64,000 nucleotides of DNA, from NCBI RefSeq assembly GCF_020387415.1, contig NZ_JAGWCB010000007.1, forward strand, positions 248,001 to 312,000, in the 5' to 3' direction. Within the stretch, counting starts at the first letter, position 1. The number at the start of each line of letters is the position of its first letter. Origin of the DNA: Ideonella benzenivorans (GTDB lineage: Bacteria > Pseudomonadota > Gammaproteobacteria > Burkholderiales > Burkholderiaceae_C). Positions 1 to 9,643 of the stretch are shown one piece after another. The notes under the pieces are model-generated. The model made no database searches, was not told the DNA's origin, and saw nothing but the letters and a program-made list of their open reading frames with translations. The position numbers and the translations under genes were made by a program.

Positions 1-1094
1 TAACCAGCCTGGGCCAGCAGGGCCTTGGCGCGGCTGGGGTTGTATTCGTTCTTCAGCGTGTGGTTGTAGCCCGGCACCATCGGCGGGAAGGCGCTGACGG
101 CCTGGGTCGCGTCGCCGCGCGGGAACAGCACCTTGAAGATGGTGTTGCGGTCCACCGCGATGTCCAGCGCCTCGCGCACCAGCCGGTTGTTGGTCGGGGC
201 CTTGCGCAGGTTGAACGACAGGTAGGAGACGTTGAGCGCCTGGGTCTGCAGCAGCCGGATGTCGGGCCGGCGCTGGATGGCGGCGATGTCCACATCGCGG
301 ATCGGCGCAGTGACCTGGCATTCACCGGCCAGCAGCTTCTGCATCCGCACGTTGGGCTCGGTGGTGATGCTGTAGATCAGCGCCGGCGAGGCCTGGCGGC
401 CGCCCCAGTAGCCCGGGTGCGGCAGCATGCGCACCACATCGTCCTTGGCATAGGACTTGAACTGGTAGGGGCCGGTGCCGATGGGCTGGTTGTTGATCTG
501 GTTGGCGCGGCCCTGGCGCAGCAGCTGCGCGCCGTACTCGGCCGAGTGGATGCCCGCGAAGCCCATCGCGAAGTAGTTCTGGAAGCTGACGTTGGGCCGC
601 GTGAGGTGAAAGCGCACCGTCATCGCATCGACCTTCTCGATGCGCTCGATCATCTGCGCCAGGCCCAGGTTCTCCGGGTAGACGAAGGTGGCCGGGAAGG
701 CCTGGTTGAACGGGTGCTGCTTGTCGATCATGCGGCCGAAGGTGAACAGCACATCGTCCGCGTTGAAGTCCCGTGTGGGGGTGAAATAGGGTTCGGTGTG
801 GAAGTGCACGCCCGGCCGCAGCTGGAACTCGATCGTGCGGGCGTCGGGCGAGATCTGCCAGCGCTGGGCCAGCGCCGGCACCAGCCTGGAGCTGCCGCGC
901 TCGAAGGCCAGCAGGCCCTCGAACATCTGGGTGGTGACGTTGTGGGTGCTGGCCGAATCCCACAGTGAGGGGTCGAAGCCCTCGGGGCTGGCGTCGGCAC
1001 AGTAGACCAGCGGCCGGGCGGCCAGGGCCGGCTGCCCAGCCAGCGCGAACAGCAGGCAACCCAGGGTCAGCAGCGGCAGGGTGGGGAACTTCAT
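1..1094 (-). CDS. ABC transporter substrate-binding protein, peptide family 5 (partial, C-terminus off left edge)
   Basis: Periplasmic peptide-binding component of a Dpp/Opp-type importer. About 364 residues are visible of a family that usually runs 500-540, so the C-terminal third lies beyond the left edge. Residues 1-28 form a Sec signal peptide (MKFPTLPLLTLGCLLFALAG, then an Ala-rich end). The mature start LVYCADASPEGFDP and the block NNQPIGTGPYQFKSY are typical of SBP_bac_5 proteins. It is the last gene of a leftward run dadA-serine hydrolase-ldcA-this gene, and the matching permeases and ATPases lie in the divergent operon at 5746-9600. The ligand is inferred to be murein or other D-amino-acid-containing peptides from context only; ordinary di- or oligopeptides are equally possible. 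Confidence 0.9.
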   Translation of the reverse strand, partial: MKFPTLPLLTLGCLLFALAGQPALAARPLVYCADASPEGFDPSLWDSASTHNVTTQMFEGLLAFERGSSRLVPALAQRWQISPDARTIEFQLRPGVHFHTEPYFTPTRDFNADDVLFTFGRMIDKQHPFNQAFPATFVYPENLGLAQMIERIEKVDAMTVRFHLTRPNVSFQNYFAMGFAGIHSAEYGAQLLRQGRANQINNQPIGTGPYQFKSYAKDDVVRMLPHPGYWGGRQASPALIYSITTEPNVRMQKLLAGECQVTAPIRDVDIAAIQRRPDIRLLQTQALNVSYLSFNLRKAPTNNRLVREALDIAVDRNTIFKVLFPRGDATQAVSAFPPMVPGYNHTLKNEYNPSRAKALLAQAG

Positions 1095-1113
1095 CGGCAG
1101 CAGGGGTGGGGCA

Positions 1114-2022
1114 TCAGGGCAGGGGGTCGAGCAGACGCAGGGCGGCCGCCGCCACATCCATCTCGACGGGCACGCCCAGCGGCAGCGCGTGGTTCGGAAC
1201 GGTGTGGCCGGCGGGCCAGCCGGCCAGCACCGGCCGACCCAAGGGGTGCAGGTAGTCGGCCAGCACGGCGTCGGCATTGTCGGCCTCGGTGAAACCACCC
1301 AGCAAGAAACCGGCCACGCCATGCAAGGCGCCGGACAGCCGCAGCTGCGCCAGCAGCCGGTCGATGCGGTAGGGCGGCTCGGCCACGTCTTCCAGGAACA
1401 GGATGGCGCCCTCGGTGCGCGCCGCAAACGGCGTGCCCACCAGCGAGGCCAGCACCGTCAGGTTGCCGCCGATCAGCCGGCCCCGGGCCACGCCCGGCCG
1501 GTTGAGCGGGTGGGGGGCCGTGGGCGGCGCCAGCCGGTCGCCAGCGTGCCAACCCTGGCGCAGGGCCTCGCTCAGCCGGGCCCAGTCGTCCGGGGCCTTC
1601 AGGCCGTCCGAGGCGGGCATCGGCGCATGCAGGCCGGCCAGATCCCAGCGGTCGCGCAGCAGGTGCAGCGCGGTCAGGTCGCTGTAGCCGATCAGCGGCT
1701 TGGGGTGGGCGCGCATCAGCGCCGGGTCGATGCGGTCGAGCAGGCGGTCGCAGCCATAGCCACCGCGCAGGGCCAGCACCGCGTGCACGGCGGGGTCGGC
1801 CCAGGCGGCGTGCAGGTCGGCCAGGCGTTGGTCGTCGTCGGCGGCCAGATGGTCCAGGTGGGCCGGGCCATGGCAGCCGGTGTAGACGCGGACCTGCCAA
1901 CCCCGACCGCGCAGCAGTGCCTGCACCGGGGCCAGCTGCTCGCCGGGTGTCGGGCCGGCCGGGGCGACCAGCCCCAGGCAGGCGCCGGGCGGCAGCGGCG
2001 GGATCCAGGCGTGGCGGCTCAT
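1114..2022 (-). CDS. ldcA: LD-carboxypeptidase (peptidase S66, muramoyltetrapeptide carboxypeptidase)
   Basis: Removes the terminal D-Ala from murein tetrapeptides by cleaving the L-Dap-D-Ala bond, a cytoplasmic step of peptidoglycan recycling. The 302-aa length fits S66. The expected triad is visible: nucleophile Ser114 in IGYSD, Glu211 in LFLED and His273 in AGHTVPNH. The RGGYG block near residue 86 and GGNLTVLASLVGTPF near 185 are also family hallmarks. There is no signal peptide. The ATG at 2022 overlaps the stop of the upstream serine hydrolase (ATGA), which argues for translational coupling. The peptide-binding protein follows 19 bp downstream. Confidence 0.93.
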   Translation of the reverse strand: MSRHAWIPPLPPGACLGLVAPAGPTPGEQLAPVQALLRGRGWQVRVYTGCHGPAHLDHLAADDDQRLADLHAAWADPAVHAVLALRGGYGCDRLLDRIDPALMRAHPKPLIGYSDLTALHLLRDRWDLAGLHAPMPASDGLKAPDDWARLSEALRQGWHAGDRLAPPTAPHPLNRPGVARGRLIGGNLTVLASLVGTPFAARTEGAILFLEDVAEPPYRIDRLLAQLRLSGALHGVAGFLLGGFTEADNADAVLADYLHPLGRPVLAGWPAGHTVPNHALPLGVPVEMDVAAAALRLLDPLP

Positions 2023-3305
2023 GGCGTGCCGGGCTTGCCGCTCGGCTCCAGGTGCGGGGCCAGCCAGGCGTCGAGGGCGGCGCCCAGCGCCGGCAGGCGC
2101 CAGGTGCTGAAGGCCAGCGGGTGCGGAGCGTAGCGGGTGCCCAGGTTGGTCAGCACGGCGACCAGGTAATGGCGCCGGGCCAGGCCGGGGCGGCCGGTCA
2201 CGATGCCGGCGTTGGAGGCGTAGTTCTCGGTGGTGCCGGTCTTGTGGGCAAAGCGCAGCGGGGCCTCGGCCTGGGCGGCGCGCAGGTCGCCGGGGTAGAG
2301 GTCGCCGGCTACCTGGCCGTGGCCCTGGCGGTCGATCCACTGCGCCGGCAGCTGGGCCGGGATGCCGGGCACCCAACCGGGCAGGCCGGCCAGCAGGGCC
2401 GAGGACAGGATGCCGTGCACGCCCTGGGCGGCCAGACAGTCCAGCACCACCTTCAGCTGCGGCGCGCTCAGCAGCGGGCCGTGGTCCTGGCGCGGCCAGG
2501 GGGCGGGCGGGGCCAGCGGGTCCAGCAGCCACAGCAGGCGCACCGTGTCCCAGGCGGTCATCTGCAGGTGGCCGACGCCGGCGCCGGCGCGGTTCTGCCA
2601 GCCGCCGTCGGGCTGGGTGTCGGCCAGGCGCAGGGTGTGCAGGCCGTGGCGGGCCATCCACGCATGCCAGCCGTTGTGCACTTCGTGGCCGCCTGCGCGG
2701 CGGATCAGACCGCAGCGGTGCAGCAGCGCCACCATCGCCGAGGTGGCTTCGTTGCTGCTCTGGGCCATCATGTCCATCGCCCAGGTGCGCACCGGGCGGG
2801 TCATCTCGGCAAAACCGAACGCGTCGTCCCAGCGCACGTCGTCGCGGTCCACACAGTGGGCCACCGCCACCAGCACCATCAGCTTGAGCAGCGAGGCCGG
2901 GTAGGGCTGGACGAAGCGGGGGGCCTGAGGGTCGGTCTGGCGGGCGCCGCTGGGCAGCGGGGTCCAGGCCATCGCGTTCCATTGGGCCTCGGGCTGCCAG
3001 GCCACCGAATTGAACAGCGCGTCGGTCTGGTCGGCCAGGTAGCGCACATTGGCCACCGGGCCGCAGCCGGGCTCCATGCGGGCGACCCAGCCTTGCGGCA
3101 GATCGCGCGAGAACAGCACGTTGGCCGCCACCGGCGCGCCGCCCTCCGGGAAGGCGACCACCGCCAGGTCCAGGCTGGGGAAGTGGCGCACTGGGCCGCC
3201 GCCTTCCAGCGCATCGGGGGTGGCGCCAAAGTCGCGTGCCAGCACGGCCTGGCGCAGGGCCTCGGCCAGCGTCTCGGCGGTCAACGGGGGGACGGGCGCG
3301 CTCAT
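2019..3305 (-). CDS. Serine hydrolase of the beta-lactamase/PBP fold
   Basis: This 428-aa protein carries the three motifs of penicillin-interacting serine enzymes: SxxK at Ser138-Lys141 (ASLLK), SxN at Ser183-Asn185 (QSSNEA) and KTG at Lys355-Gly357 (AHKTGTTENYAS). The arrangement is closest to class-A-like beta-lactamase2 family hydrolases. No signal peptide is evident in the N-terminus (MSAPVPPLTAETLAEAL), which is odd for a beta-lactamase and suggests cytoplasmic action, as for its neighbours. It sits between dadA and ldcA with ATGA overlaps on both sides. A D-Ala-releasing peptidase or amidase role in murein-peptide catabolism is inferred; true beta-lactam hydrolysis cannot be excluded. 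Confidence 0.82.
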   Translation of the reverse strand: MSAPVPPLTAETLAEALRQAVLARDFGATPDALEGGGPVRHFPSLDLAVVAFPEGGAPVAANVLFSRDLPQGWVARMEPGCGPVANVRYLADQTDALFNSVAWQPEAQWNAMAWTPLPSGARQTDPQAPRFVQPYPASLLKLMVLVAVAHCVDRDDVRWDDAFGFAEMTRPVRTWAMDMMAQSSNEATSAMVALLHRCGLIRRAGGHEVHNGWHAWMARHGLHTLRLADTQPDGGWQNRAGAGVGHLQMTAWDTVRLLWLLDPLAPPAPWPRQDHGPLLSAPQLKVVLDCLAAQGVHGILSSALLAGLPGWVPGIPAQLPAQWIDRQGHGQVAGDLYPGDLRAAQAEAPLRFAHKTGTTENYASNAGIVTGRPGLARRHYLVAVLTNLGTRYAPHPLAFSTWRLPALGAALDAWLAPHLEPSGKPGTP

Positions 3306-4555
3306 GCGGCTTGCAGCTGCAGCCCGTCCAGGGGCAGCGGGCTGGGCTGGCCGGCGATCAGCCGGCTCAGGATGCGGGCCGAGCCGAACGAGAAGGTGAA
3401 GCCCAGGGCACCGTGGCCGACGTTGAGCCAGAGGTGTTCAACGGGGCTGGCGCCCAGGATGGGCGCGCCCGCCGGGGTGGCCGGGCGCAGGCCGGACCAG
3501 GGCTCGGCCTGTGCGTAGTCGGCCGCGTCGGGCAGGGTGGCATGCACGGCCCGTTGCAGGGCCGCCAGGCGTTGGGGGTCGATCTCTTCGTGGAGGCCGA
3601 CCAGGTCCACCATGGCGGCGACGCGCAGCTGGTGTCCGATCCGGGTGTACAGCACTTTTTTCTCGAAATCCGTGACGCTCACTTCCGGCGGATGGTGGTG
3701 CGCGCCGATGGGAGCGCTCAGACTGTAGCCCTTGAGCGGGTAGAGCGGCAGGCGGATGCCCACCGTCTCGGCCAAGGCGCGGCTGCCGATGCCGGCCGCC
3801 AGCACGAATTCATCGCCCGCGATGGGCCCCTGGTCGGTCAGCACGGCCCGGGCCTGCCGCTGTTGCAGCTGGAAGCCCGTCACCTCGGCCTGCACGAAGC
3901 CGCCGAAGTTCGGATGCTGGGCCAGGGCCGCGGCCAGCTGCAGGCAGACGGCGTGGCAGTCGGCCACCGCCTCGCCCTCGGTGAAGATGCCGCCGGCCCA
4001 GGCCACCGGGCTGTGAGCGAGGGCCGGCTCCACGCGGCGGCAGTCGTCCGGGCCCAGGGCCTGTTCCGGGCCTTCACCCTGGCGCTCGACGCGGGCGCGG
4101 GCATGGTCGAAGTCCTTGGGATGCCGGTACAGCACCAGCTTGCCGGGGGCGCGCCAATGGGCCTCGGCCAGTGGCAGCCGGGTGCCGAACTCGGCGCAGG
4201 CCGCCTGGCTCAGCGCGCCCAGGGCCAGCAGCCGGCCGGTGGTGCGCTGGTTCACCGGGGCCCGGCAATGGGCCAGGAAAGAGGCCAGCCAGCGCCACTG
4301 GTGGGCATCGGCCTCGGGCCGCCAGTGCAGCGGGCCGTCCCGGTCCAGCAGCCACTTGAGCGCCTTCAGCGGCACGCCCTGGTCGGCCAGGGGCGAAACG
4401 TAGCGGTAGCTCAGCTGCCCGCCGTTGGCGTGGCTGGCGCCGGTTGCAGGGGTCTTGCTGCGTTCGATCACGCGGACGTTGAATCCCGCTTCCACCAGGG
4501 ACCAGGCCGTGGTCAGGCCAATGATTCCCCCTCCGATCACGACGATTGTCTTCAT
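3302..4555 (-). CDS. dadA: D-amino acid dehydrogenase (FAD-dependent, DadA type)
   Basis: Oxidises D-amino acids, classically D-Ala, to the keto acid, passing electrons to the respiratory chain. The N-terminus MKTIVVIGGGIIGLTTAW is the FAD dinucleotide-binding fold (GxGxxG). The C-terminal GLRPATPAGAPILG and NVGHGALGFT blocks are typical of the DadA/glycine oxidase family. From this start the protein has 417 aa, the normal length. The frame stays open to an ATG at 4636, adding 27 residues unlike the family, so 4555 is preferred even though its GGAG lies almost against the ATG. It is the first gene of the leftward operon and makes sense next to enzymes that liberate D-Ala. Confidence 0.9.
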   Translation of the reverse strand: MKTIVVIGGGIIGLTTAWSLVEAGFNVRVIERSKTPATGASHANGGQLSYRYVSPLADQGVPLKALKWLLDRDGPLHWRPEADAHQWRWLASFLAHCRAPVNQRTTGRLLALGALSQAACAEFGTRLPLAEAHWRAPGKLVLYRHPKDFDHARARVERQGEGPEQALGPDDCRRVEPALAHSPVAWAGGIFTEGEAVADCHAVCLQLAAALAQHPNFGGFVQAEVTGFQLQQRQARAVLTDQGPIAGDEFVLAAGIGSRALAETVGIRLPLYPLKGYSLSAPIGAHHHPPEVSVTDFEKKVLYTRIGHQLRVAAMVDLVGLHEEIDPQRLAALQRAVHATLPDAADYAQAEPWSGLRPATPAGAPILGASPVEHLWLNVGHGALGFTFSFGSARILSRLIAGQPSPLPLDGLQLQAA

Positions 4556-4803
4556 CTCCGCAACAAGAATCTGCAACGGAGCCAAGGGTACGGAGCCCGC
4601 CGGGGTCGGGCCAATGAAAGCGCGAGGGGTTCCCATAACCTGAGGGCATGATCATGGCGCCCGGTCCGGGGTGAGAGGCCGGCTGCAAAGGGGGCTCGGC
4701 CTTAACCAGGGGTTATACCCTCGGCGCGGATTGACATTGGCCCCCGGTGGCAGGCTGCTCCTAAGCTGCCATCCACCTTGGGCTCAGACCACAATCACGG
4801 GTG
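4556..4803. promoter_or_regulatory. Divergent promoter region between dadA and the amidase
   Basis: This roughly 250-bp gap separates two divergent operons and should contain both promoters. A perfect inverted repeat TAACC-AGG-GGTTA lies at 4703-4715 and is a candidate operator. A TTGACA hexamer at 4731-4736 could be a -35 for the rightward operon, but no good -10 sits 16-18 bp downstream. On the other strand TATAAC (within 4711-4716) resembles a -10 for dadA. All of this is by eye. Confidence 0.35.
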
Positions 4804-5709
4804 ATGCAAAAACGTAGTGAACGGGCGCGCCGCGCCGCTGCCGTGCTGGGCCTGTCGGCCCTGGCGGTGTTGACCGGTTGCGCCACGCCGGCCCCGGGGC
4901 CGGCGGCCGCCATCCAGGCCCTGCCTTCGGCGCTGAAGATCGACCGCAGCCATGTCTCGCAGAACCAGGACAGCCGGGTGCTGTACCTGATCCTGCATTA
5001 CACCGAGGCCAACTTCGACCATTCGATGGACATCCTGACCGTGGAGCGGCCCAACCGCCCGCCGGTCAGCGCCCATTACCTGGTGCGCGAGACGCCGGTG
5101 GAGGTCTACCAACTGGTCGATGAAAGCCAGCGCGCCTGGCACGCCGGCCCCAGCTACTGGAAGGGCGCTTCGCTGCTGAACTCCAGCAGCATCGGCATCG
5201 AGATCGTCAACAGCGGCCCGCGGCGCGAGCCGGTCGAGCCGGGGGACCAGGATTTCGTGCCCTTCCCGGAAGAACAGATCCAGCAGGTCATCCAGCTGTG
5301 CAAGGAGATCGTCGCGCGCCACCACATCCGGCCCGACCGCATCCTGGGCCACAGCGACATCCAGCCCCAGTCCAAGCAGGATCCGGGGCCTTCGTTTCCC
5401 TGGCACCGGCTGGCCGAGGCCGGCCTGATCCCCTGGCCCGACGCGGCCCAGGTGGCGGCGGCCCAGCCCCGTTTTGCGGCCCAGCTGCCCGACGTGGGCT
5501 GGTTCCAGGACCAGTTGATCGCCTTTGGCTACGGGCTGGAGCGCAGTGGCCAGCTGGACCATGCCACGCGCCGCGTGCTGTCGGCCTTCCAGATGAAGTA
5601 CCGGCCCAGCCGTTACGATGGCCTGCCGGATGCGGAGAGCGCCGCGCTGCTGGCGGTGGCCAACACGCCTGGCGGCATGCGCATGCTGGGTGCGGGCGCC
5701 ACGCCCTGA
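4804..5709 (+). CDS. Lipoprotein N-acetylmuramoyl-L-alanine amidase (AmiD-like, amidase_2 plus PG-binding domain)
   Basis: Zinc amidase predicted to cut the MurNAc-L-Ala bond and free stem peptides in the periplasm. A basic N-terminus and hydrophobic stretch lead to a lipobox ending LTGC at about residue 26, so the protein should be lipid-anchored. The amidase_2 domain follows, with zinc ligands in LILHYTEAN and GHSDIQPQSKQDPG. Residues from about 230 (WFQDQLIAFGYGLERSGQLD) resemble a peptidoglycan-binding_1 repeat. At 301 aa the size and layout match E. coli AmiD. A GTG at 4801 directly before the ATG could also start it. It heads the rightward operon with the peptide importer, giving a periplasmic source of importable murein peptides. 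Confidence 0.9.
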   Translation: MQKRSERARRAAAVLGLSALAVLTGCATPAPGPAAAIQALPSALKIDRSHVSQNQDSRVLYLILHYTEANFDHSMDILTVERPNRPPVSAHYLVRETPVEVYQLVDESQRAWHAGPSYWKGASLLNSSSIGIEIVNSGPRREPVEPGDQDFVPFPEEQIQQVIQLCKEIVARHHIRPDRILGHSDIQPQSKQDPGPSFPWHRLAEAGLIPWPDAAQVAAAQPRFAAQLPDVGWFQDQLIAFGYGLERSGQLDHATRRVLSAFQMKYRPSRYDGLPDAESAALLAVANTPGGMRMLGAGATP

Positions 5710-5745
5710 AGCCCGCCTGACGACCCCCGCGCCCCGGCCGACCCG

Positions 5746-6759
5746 ATGCTGTTCCAATTCCTGCTGCGCAAACTGCTGACCCTGGTGCCCACGGTGCTGG
5801 GTGTGACCCTGGTGGCCTTCGGCCTGATCCGGCTGGTGCCGGGCGACCCGGTCGAGATCATGATGGGCGAGCGCCATCTGGACCCGCAGGCCCATGCGGC
5901 GCTGCTGCACCGCCTGGGGCTGGACCAGCCGCTGTGGCGGCAGTACCTGGACTACCTGCGCCAGCTGGCGCATGGCAACCTGGGCGAATCGCTGGTCAGC
6001 CACCAGCCGGTGGCGCAGGAGTTCGCCACCCTGTTCCCGGCCACGGTGGAGCTGGCGCTGGCGGCCCTGCTGGTGGCGGTGTTGGTGGGCGGGCTGCTGG
6101 GGGTGACCGCCGCGCTGCGCCGAGGCCGCTGGCTGGACCACGGCGTGATGGGCCTGGCCACCGTCGGCTACTCGATGCCGGTGTTCTGGTGGGGGCTGAT
6201 CCTCATCATGTACTTCTCGGTCACGCTGGGCTGGACGCCGGTGACGGGCCGCATCAGCGTCGAGTACGACATTCCGGTGGTGACCGGCTTCATGCTGTGG
6301 GACGCGCTGGCCTCCGGCCAGGCAGGGGCCTTCGGCTCGGCCCTGCTGCACCTGCTGCTGCCGGCCATCGTGCTGGGCACCAGCTCGATGGCGGTGATCG
6401 CGCGCATGAGCCGCTCCAGCATGCTGGAGGTGCTGCGCGAGGACTACATGCGCACCGCGCGGGCCAAGGGCCTGTCGCCCTGGCGGGTGGTGGTGGTGCA
6501 TGGCCTGCGCAATGCGCTGGTGCCGGTGCTGACGGTGATCGGCATGCAGACCGGCAGCCTGCTGGCCGGTGCGGTGCTGACCGAGACCATCTTCTCCTGG
6601 CCTGGCATCGGCAAGTGGCTGATCGAGGCCATCGCCCGGCGCGACTACCCGGTCATCCAGACCGGCATCCTGATGGCCGCCTGCACCTTCATCGCGGTGA
6701 ACCTGGTGGTCGATCTTCTCTACGGCGTGGTCAACCCGCGCATCCGGGGGCAGGCATGA
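5746..6759 (+). CDS. ABC transporter permease, DppB/OppB type
   Basis: Inner-membrane subunit of a peptide importer. The 337-aa protein starts MLFQFLLRKLLTLVPTVLGV and continues with the RLVPGDPVEIMMG block found in nearly all DppB/OppB proteins. It has about six membrane segments. The EAA loop that contacts the ATPase is visible as REDYMRTARAKGLSPW. The C-terminus DLLYGVVNPRIR is also typical. It overlaps the next permease by ATGA and pairs with it to form the channel. The substrate class is peptides; the murein-peptide assignment is contextual. Confidence 0.93.
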   Translation: MLFQFLLRKLLTLVPTVLGVTLVAFGLIRLVPGDPVEIMMGERHLDPQAHAALLHRLGLDQPLWRQYLDYLRQLAHGNLGESLVSHQPVAQEFATLFPATVELALAALLVAVLVGGLLGVTAALRRGRWLDHGVMGLATVGYSMPVFWWGLILIMYFSVTLGWTPVTGRISVEYDIPVVTGFMLWDALASGQAGAFGSALLHLLLPAIVLGTSSMAVIARMSRSSMLEVLREDYMRTARAKGLSPWRVVVVHGLRNALVPVLTVIGMQTGSLLAGAVLTETIFSWPGIGKWLIEAIARRDYPVIQTGILMAACTFIAVNLVVDLLYGVVNPRIRGQA

Positions 6760-7682
6760 GCACGACCGAGGTTTCCGCCGTGCAGGCGCCGGGCGGTTGG
6801 GCCCGCTGGCAGGCCCGTCTGGCGGCCGGGCGCGATGTCGTCCGCGCCTTTGGCGCGCACCATGGCGCTGTGGTGGCGCTGCTGGTGCTGGCGCTCATCG
6901 GCCTGGCCGTGCTGCTGGCCCCCTGGCTGGCGCCACACGACCCGGTGCAGCAGTACCGCGACGCGCTGCTGACGCCGCCGGTCTGGGACGCCGGCGGGCA
7001 GGCCCGTTTCCCGCTGGGCACCGACGAGCTGGGGCGCGACATCCTCTCGCGCCTGCTGTGGGGCGGCCGCATCTCGCTGGGCATCGGTCTGGCCTCGGTG
7101 CTGCTGTCGCTGCTGCCGGGCGTGGTGCTGGGGCTGCTGGCGGCCTTCCATCCGCGCTGGCTGGCCCCGGCGGTGATGCGGGTGATGGACGTGATGCTGG
7201 CGCTGCCCGGCCTGCTGCTGGCCATCTGCGTCATCACGGTGCTGGGGCCGGGGGCGATCAACACCGTGCTGGCGATCGCCATCGGTGCGCTGCCGGGCTA
7301 TGTGCGCCTCACCCGGGCCGCGGCGCTGGGTGAGCTGCCCAAGGACTATGTGACCGCCAGCCGCCTGGCCGGCGCGGGCAACGCGCGGCTGATGTTCAAC
7401 GCGGTGCTGCCCAACTGCATGGCGCCGTTGCTGGTCAACGCGACGCTGAGTTTCTCCTCGTCCATCCTGGAGGTCGCCGGCCTGGGCTTTCTCGGCCTGG
7501 GCGTGCAGGCGCCCACGCCGGAGTGGGGCACCATGCTGTCGGCCGCCCGCGACTACCTGGTGCGCGCACCCTGGGTGGTGATGCTGCCGGGGCTGGTGAT
7601 CCTGGTCACGGTACTGTGCGTGAACCTGCTGGGCGACGGCCTGCGCGACGCGCTGGACCCCAAGCTGCGAAAGGCCCGTTGA
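6756..7682 (+). CDS. ABC transporter permease, DppC/OppC type
   Basis: Second channel subunit (308 aa). The ATG at 6756 overlaps the stop of the preceding permease. After an N-terminal cytoplasmic stretch and the first membrane helix ([20 protein letters not shown]) comes the DppC signature [22 protein letters not shown]. The EAA loop is [15 protein letters not shown], and the C-terminal [15 protein letters not shown] and [14 protein letters not shown] are family blocks. Its stop overlaps the ATPase start by one base (TGATG). It would form a heterodimer with the DppB-like protein. Confidence 0.93.
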   Translation: MSTTEVSAVQAPGGWARWQARLAAGRDVVRAFGAHHGAVVALLVLALIGLAVLLAPWLAPHDPVQQYRDALLTPPVWDAGGQARFPLGTDELGRDILSRLLWGGRISLGIGLASVLLSLLPGVVLGLLAAFHPRWLAPAVMRVMDVMLALPGLLLAICVITVLGPGAINTVLAIAIGALPGYVRLTRAAALGELPKDYVTASRLAGAGNARLMFNAVLPNCMAPLLVNATLSFSSSILEVAGLGFLGLGVQAPTPEWGTMLSAARDYLVRAPWVVMLPGLVILVTVLCVNLLGDGLRDALDPKLRKAR

Positions 7683-8635
7683 TGCTGCGTGTGCGAAACC
7701 TGGGCGTGCGCTTTGGCAGCTCGGTGGCCGTCGAAGGCCTGGACCTGGATGTGGCGGCCGGCGAGGTGCTGGGCCTGGTGGGTGAATCGGGCTCGGGCAA
7801 GTCGGTCAGCATGATGGCCTTGATGGGGCTGATCGACCCGCCGGGCCAGGTGCAGGCCGAGTCGGTGGCGTTCATGGGCCGTGACCTGCTGGGCCTGCGC
7901 CCGCGCGAGCGCAGGCAGGTGATCGGCCGCGAGATCGCGATGGTCTTCCAGGACGCGCTGACGGCGCTGAACCCGGCCTACCGCGTGGGCGACCAGATCG
8001 CCGAGGTGCTGCGTGCCCACCTGGGCCTGCGTGGCGCGGCGCTGCGCCAGCGCACGCTGGAACTGCTGGAGCAGGTCGAGATTCCGGATGCGCGCAGCCG
8101 TTTGCGGGCTTATCCGCATGAGCTGTCGGGCGGCATGAACCAGCGGGTGATGATCGCGATGGCGGTGGCCTGCCAGCCGCGGCTGCTGATCGCCGACGAA
8201 CCCACCACCGCGCTGGACGTGACCATCCAGGCCCAGATCCTGGACCTGCTGCGCCGACTGCAGAAGGAGCAGGGCATGGGCCTGATCATGATCACCCACG
8301 ACCTGGGGGTGGTGGCCGAGCTGGCCCAGCGCGTGGCCGTCATGTACGCCGGCCAGATCATCGAGACCGGGCCGGCCGCCACGCTGTTCGACCAGCCGCG
8401 TCACCCCTACACCGCGGCCCTGCTGGCGGCGCTGCCCGAGCGCAGCCGCGGCCAGGCCCGCCTGCCAGCGCTGCCGGGCAGCGTGCCGGCCGGTGCGGAC
8501 CGCCCGGCCGGCTGCCTGTTCGCGCCCCGCTGTGCGGCGGTGCAGGCCGACTGCCGTGCGGCCCGGCCCGCCTGGCAGGGCGCGGTGCGCTGCCTGCATC
8601 CCTTGGCGCCGCAGGGCGAGGAGGCCACGGCATGA
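7682..8635 (+). CDS. ABC transporter ATP-binding protein, DppD/OppD type
   Basis: First of two ATPases of the peptide importer (317 aa). The Walker A motif GESGSGKS is at residues 34-41, the signature is LSGGMNQR, Walker B is [12 protein letters not shown] and the switch His is in MITHDLGVV. The C-terminal oligopeptide-transporter domain has the Cys cluster [14 protein letters not shown] with a further RCLHP, which in several DppD homologues binds an Fe-S cluster. Both ends overlap neighbouring genes, so the operon is tightly coupled. Confidence 0.93.
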   Translation: MLRVRNLGVRFGSSVAVEGLDLDVAAGEVLGLVGESGSGKSVSMMALMGLIDPPGQVQAESVAFMGRDLLGLRPRERRQVIGREIAMVFQDALTALNPAYRVGDQIAEVLRAHLGLRGAALRQRTLELLEQVEIPDARSRLRAYPHELSGGMNQRVMIAMAVACQPRLLIADEPTTALDVTIQAQILDLLRRLQKEQGMGLIMITHDLGVVAELAQRVAVMYAGQIIETGPAATLFDQPRHPYTAALLAALPERSRGQARLPALPGSVPAGADRPAGCLFAPRCAAVQADCRAARPAWQGAVRCLHPLAPQGEEATA

Positions 8636-9600
8636 GCGAGATCCTGCTGGAAGCCCGTGGCCTGGCCCGCCACTACCCGGTGCGCGCGCGCTGGTGGCAG
8701 AAGCCCCGGCTGCTGAAGGCGTTGGACGGTGTGAGCTTTGCGGTGCGGCCCGGCCGCACACTGGCGGTGGTGGGGGAGTCGGGCTGCGGCAAGTCCACGC
8801 TGGCACGCCAGCTGGCCCTGATCGAGCCCCCCTCGGCCGGCGAGCTGTGGCTGGACGGCCAGCCGGTCGGCCAGGCCGACGCCACGGCCCGGGCCACGCT
8901 GCGCCGTCAGGTGCAGATGGTGTTCCAGAACCCGTTTGCGGCCTTGAACCCGCGCAAGAGCATCGCCGCGACGCTGGCCGAGCCGCTGCTGCTGAACACG
9001 CCGCTGGACCGCGCTGCCCGCTGGGAACGCATGGCCCGCATGATCCGCGAGGTGGGCCTGGCCGAGGACCATCTGCTGCGCTATCCGCACATGTTCTCGG
9101 GCGGGCAGCGCCAGCGCATCGCGATCGCCCGCGCCATGATCCTCAACCCGCGCGTGGTGGTGGCCGACGAGCCCACCTCGGCGCTGGATGTCTCGGTGCA
9201 GGCCCAGATCCTCAACCTGTTCAAGGACCTGCAGGCGGCCAATGGCACCGGCTATGTGTTCATCTCGCACAACCTGGGCGTGGTGGAGCACATGGCCGAC
9301 GAGGTGATGGTGATGTACCTGGGCCGGGCGGTGGAGCAGGGCCCGCGCGACGCGGTGCTGCAGGCGCCGCTGCACCCCTACACCCAAGCCCTGCTCAGCG
9401 CGGCGCCCACCTTGGCCCCGGCCCACGCCGCGGCCAAGGTGCACCGCATCCACCTGCAGGGGGAACTGCCCAGCCCGCTGGCGCCGCCCTCGGGCTGCGC
9501 CTTCCACCAGCGCTGCCCCCGGGCCACGGCCGAATGCGCGGCCGAGGTGCCGGTCTGGCGCGAGGTGCAGGGCCGCCACCTGGCCTGTCACCGGGTCTGA
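8632..9600 (+). CDS. ABC transporter ATP-binding protein, DppF/OppF type
   Basis: Second ATPase (322 aa), starting in an ATGA overlap. It contains the Walker A motif GESGCGKS, the Q-loop block [16 protein letters not shown] (hallmark of DppF/OppF), the signature FSGGQRQR, Walker [13 protein letters not shown] and the H-loop FISHNLGVV. The C-terminal Cys-rich oligo_HPY segment ([14 protein letters not shown]) is present. With the DppD-like subunit it should energise the two permeases. The transporter is thus complete in the window apart from the C-terminus of the binding protein. Confidence 0.93.
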   Translation: MSEILLEARGLARHYPVRARWWQKPRLLKALDGVSFAVRPGRTLAVVGESGCGKSTLARQLALIEPPSAGELWLDGQPVGQADATARATLRRQVQMVFQNPFAALNPRKSIAATLAEPLLLNTPLDRAARWERMARMIREVGLAEDHLLRYPHMFSGGQRQRIAIARAMILNPRVVVADEPTSALDVSVQAQILNLFKDLQAANGTGYVFISHNLGVVEHMADEVMVMYLGRAVEQGPRDAVLQAPLHPYTQALLSAAPTLAPAHAAAKVHRIHLQGELPSPLAPPSGCAFHQRCPRATAECAAEVPVWREVQGRHLACHRV

Positions 9601-9643
9601 ACCCCGCGCTCTCATCTTCGGGCGCGCAAGGAGGCGCCCTGCC

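Noticed and set aside
4731-4765. Strong sigma-70 promoter starting at TTGACA 4731
   Set aside because: No acceptable -10 hexamer at 16-18 bp; kept only as part of a low-confidence regulatory region.
4795-6501. 568-codon minus-strand frame opposite the amidase and the first permease
   Set aside because: It spans two real genes, is rich in Gln/His/Arg and has no recognisable family.
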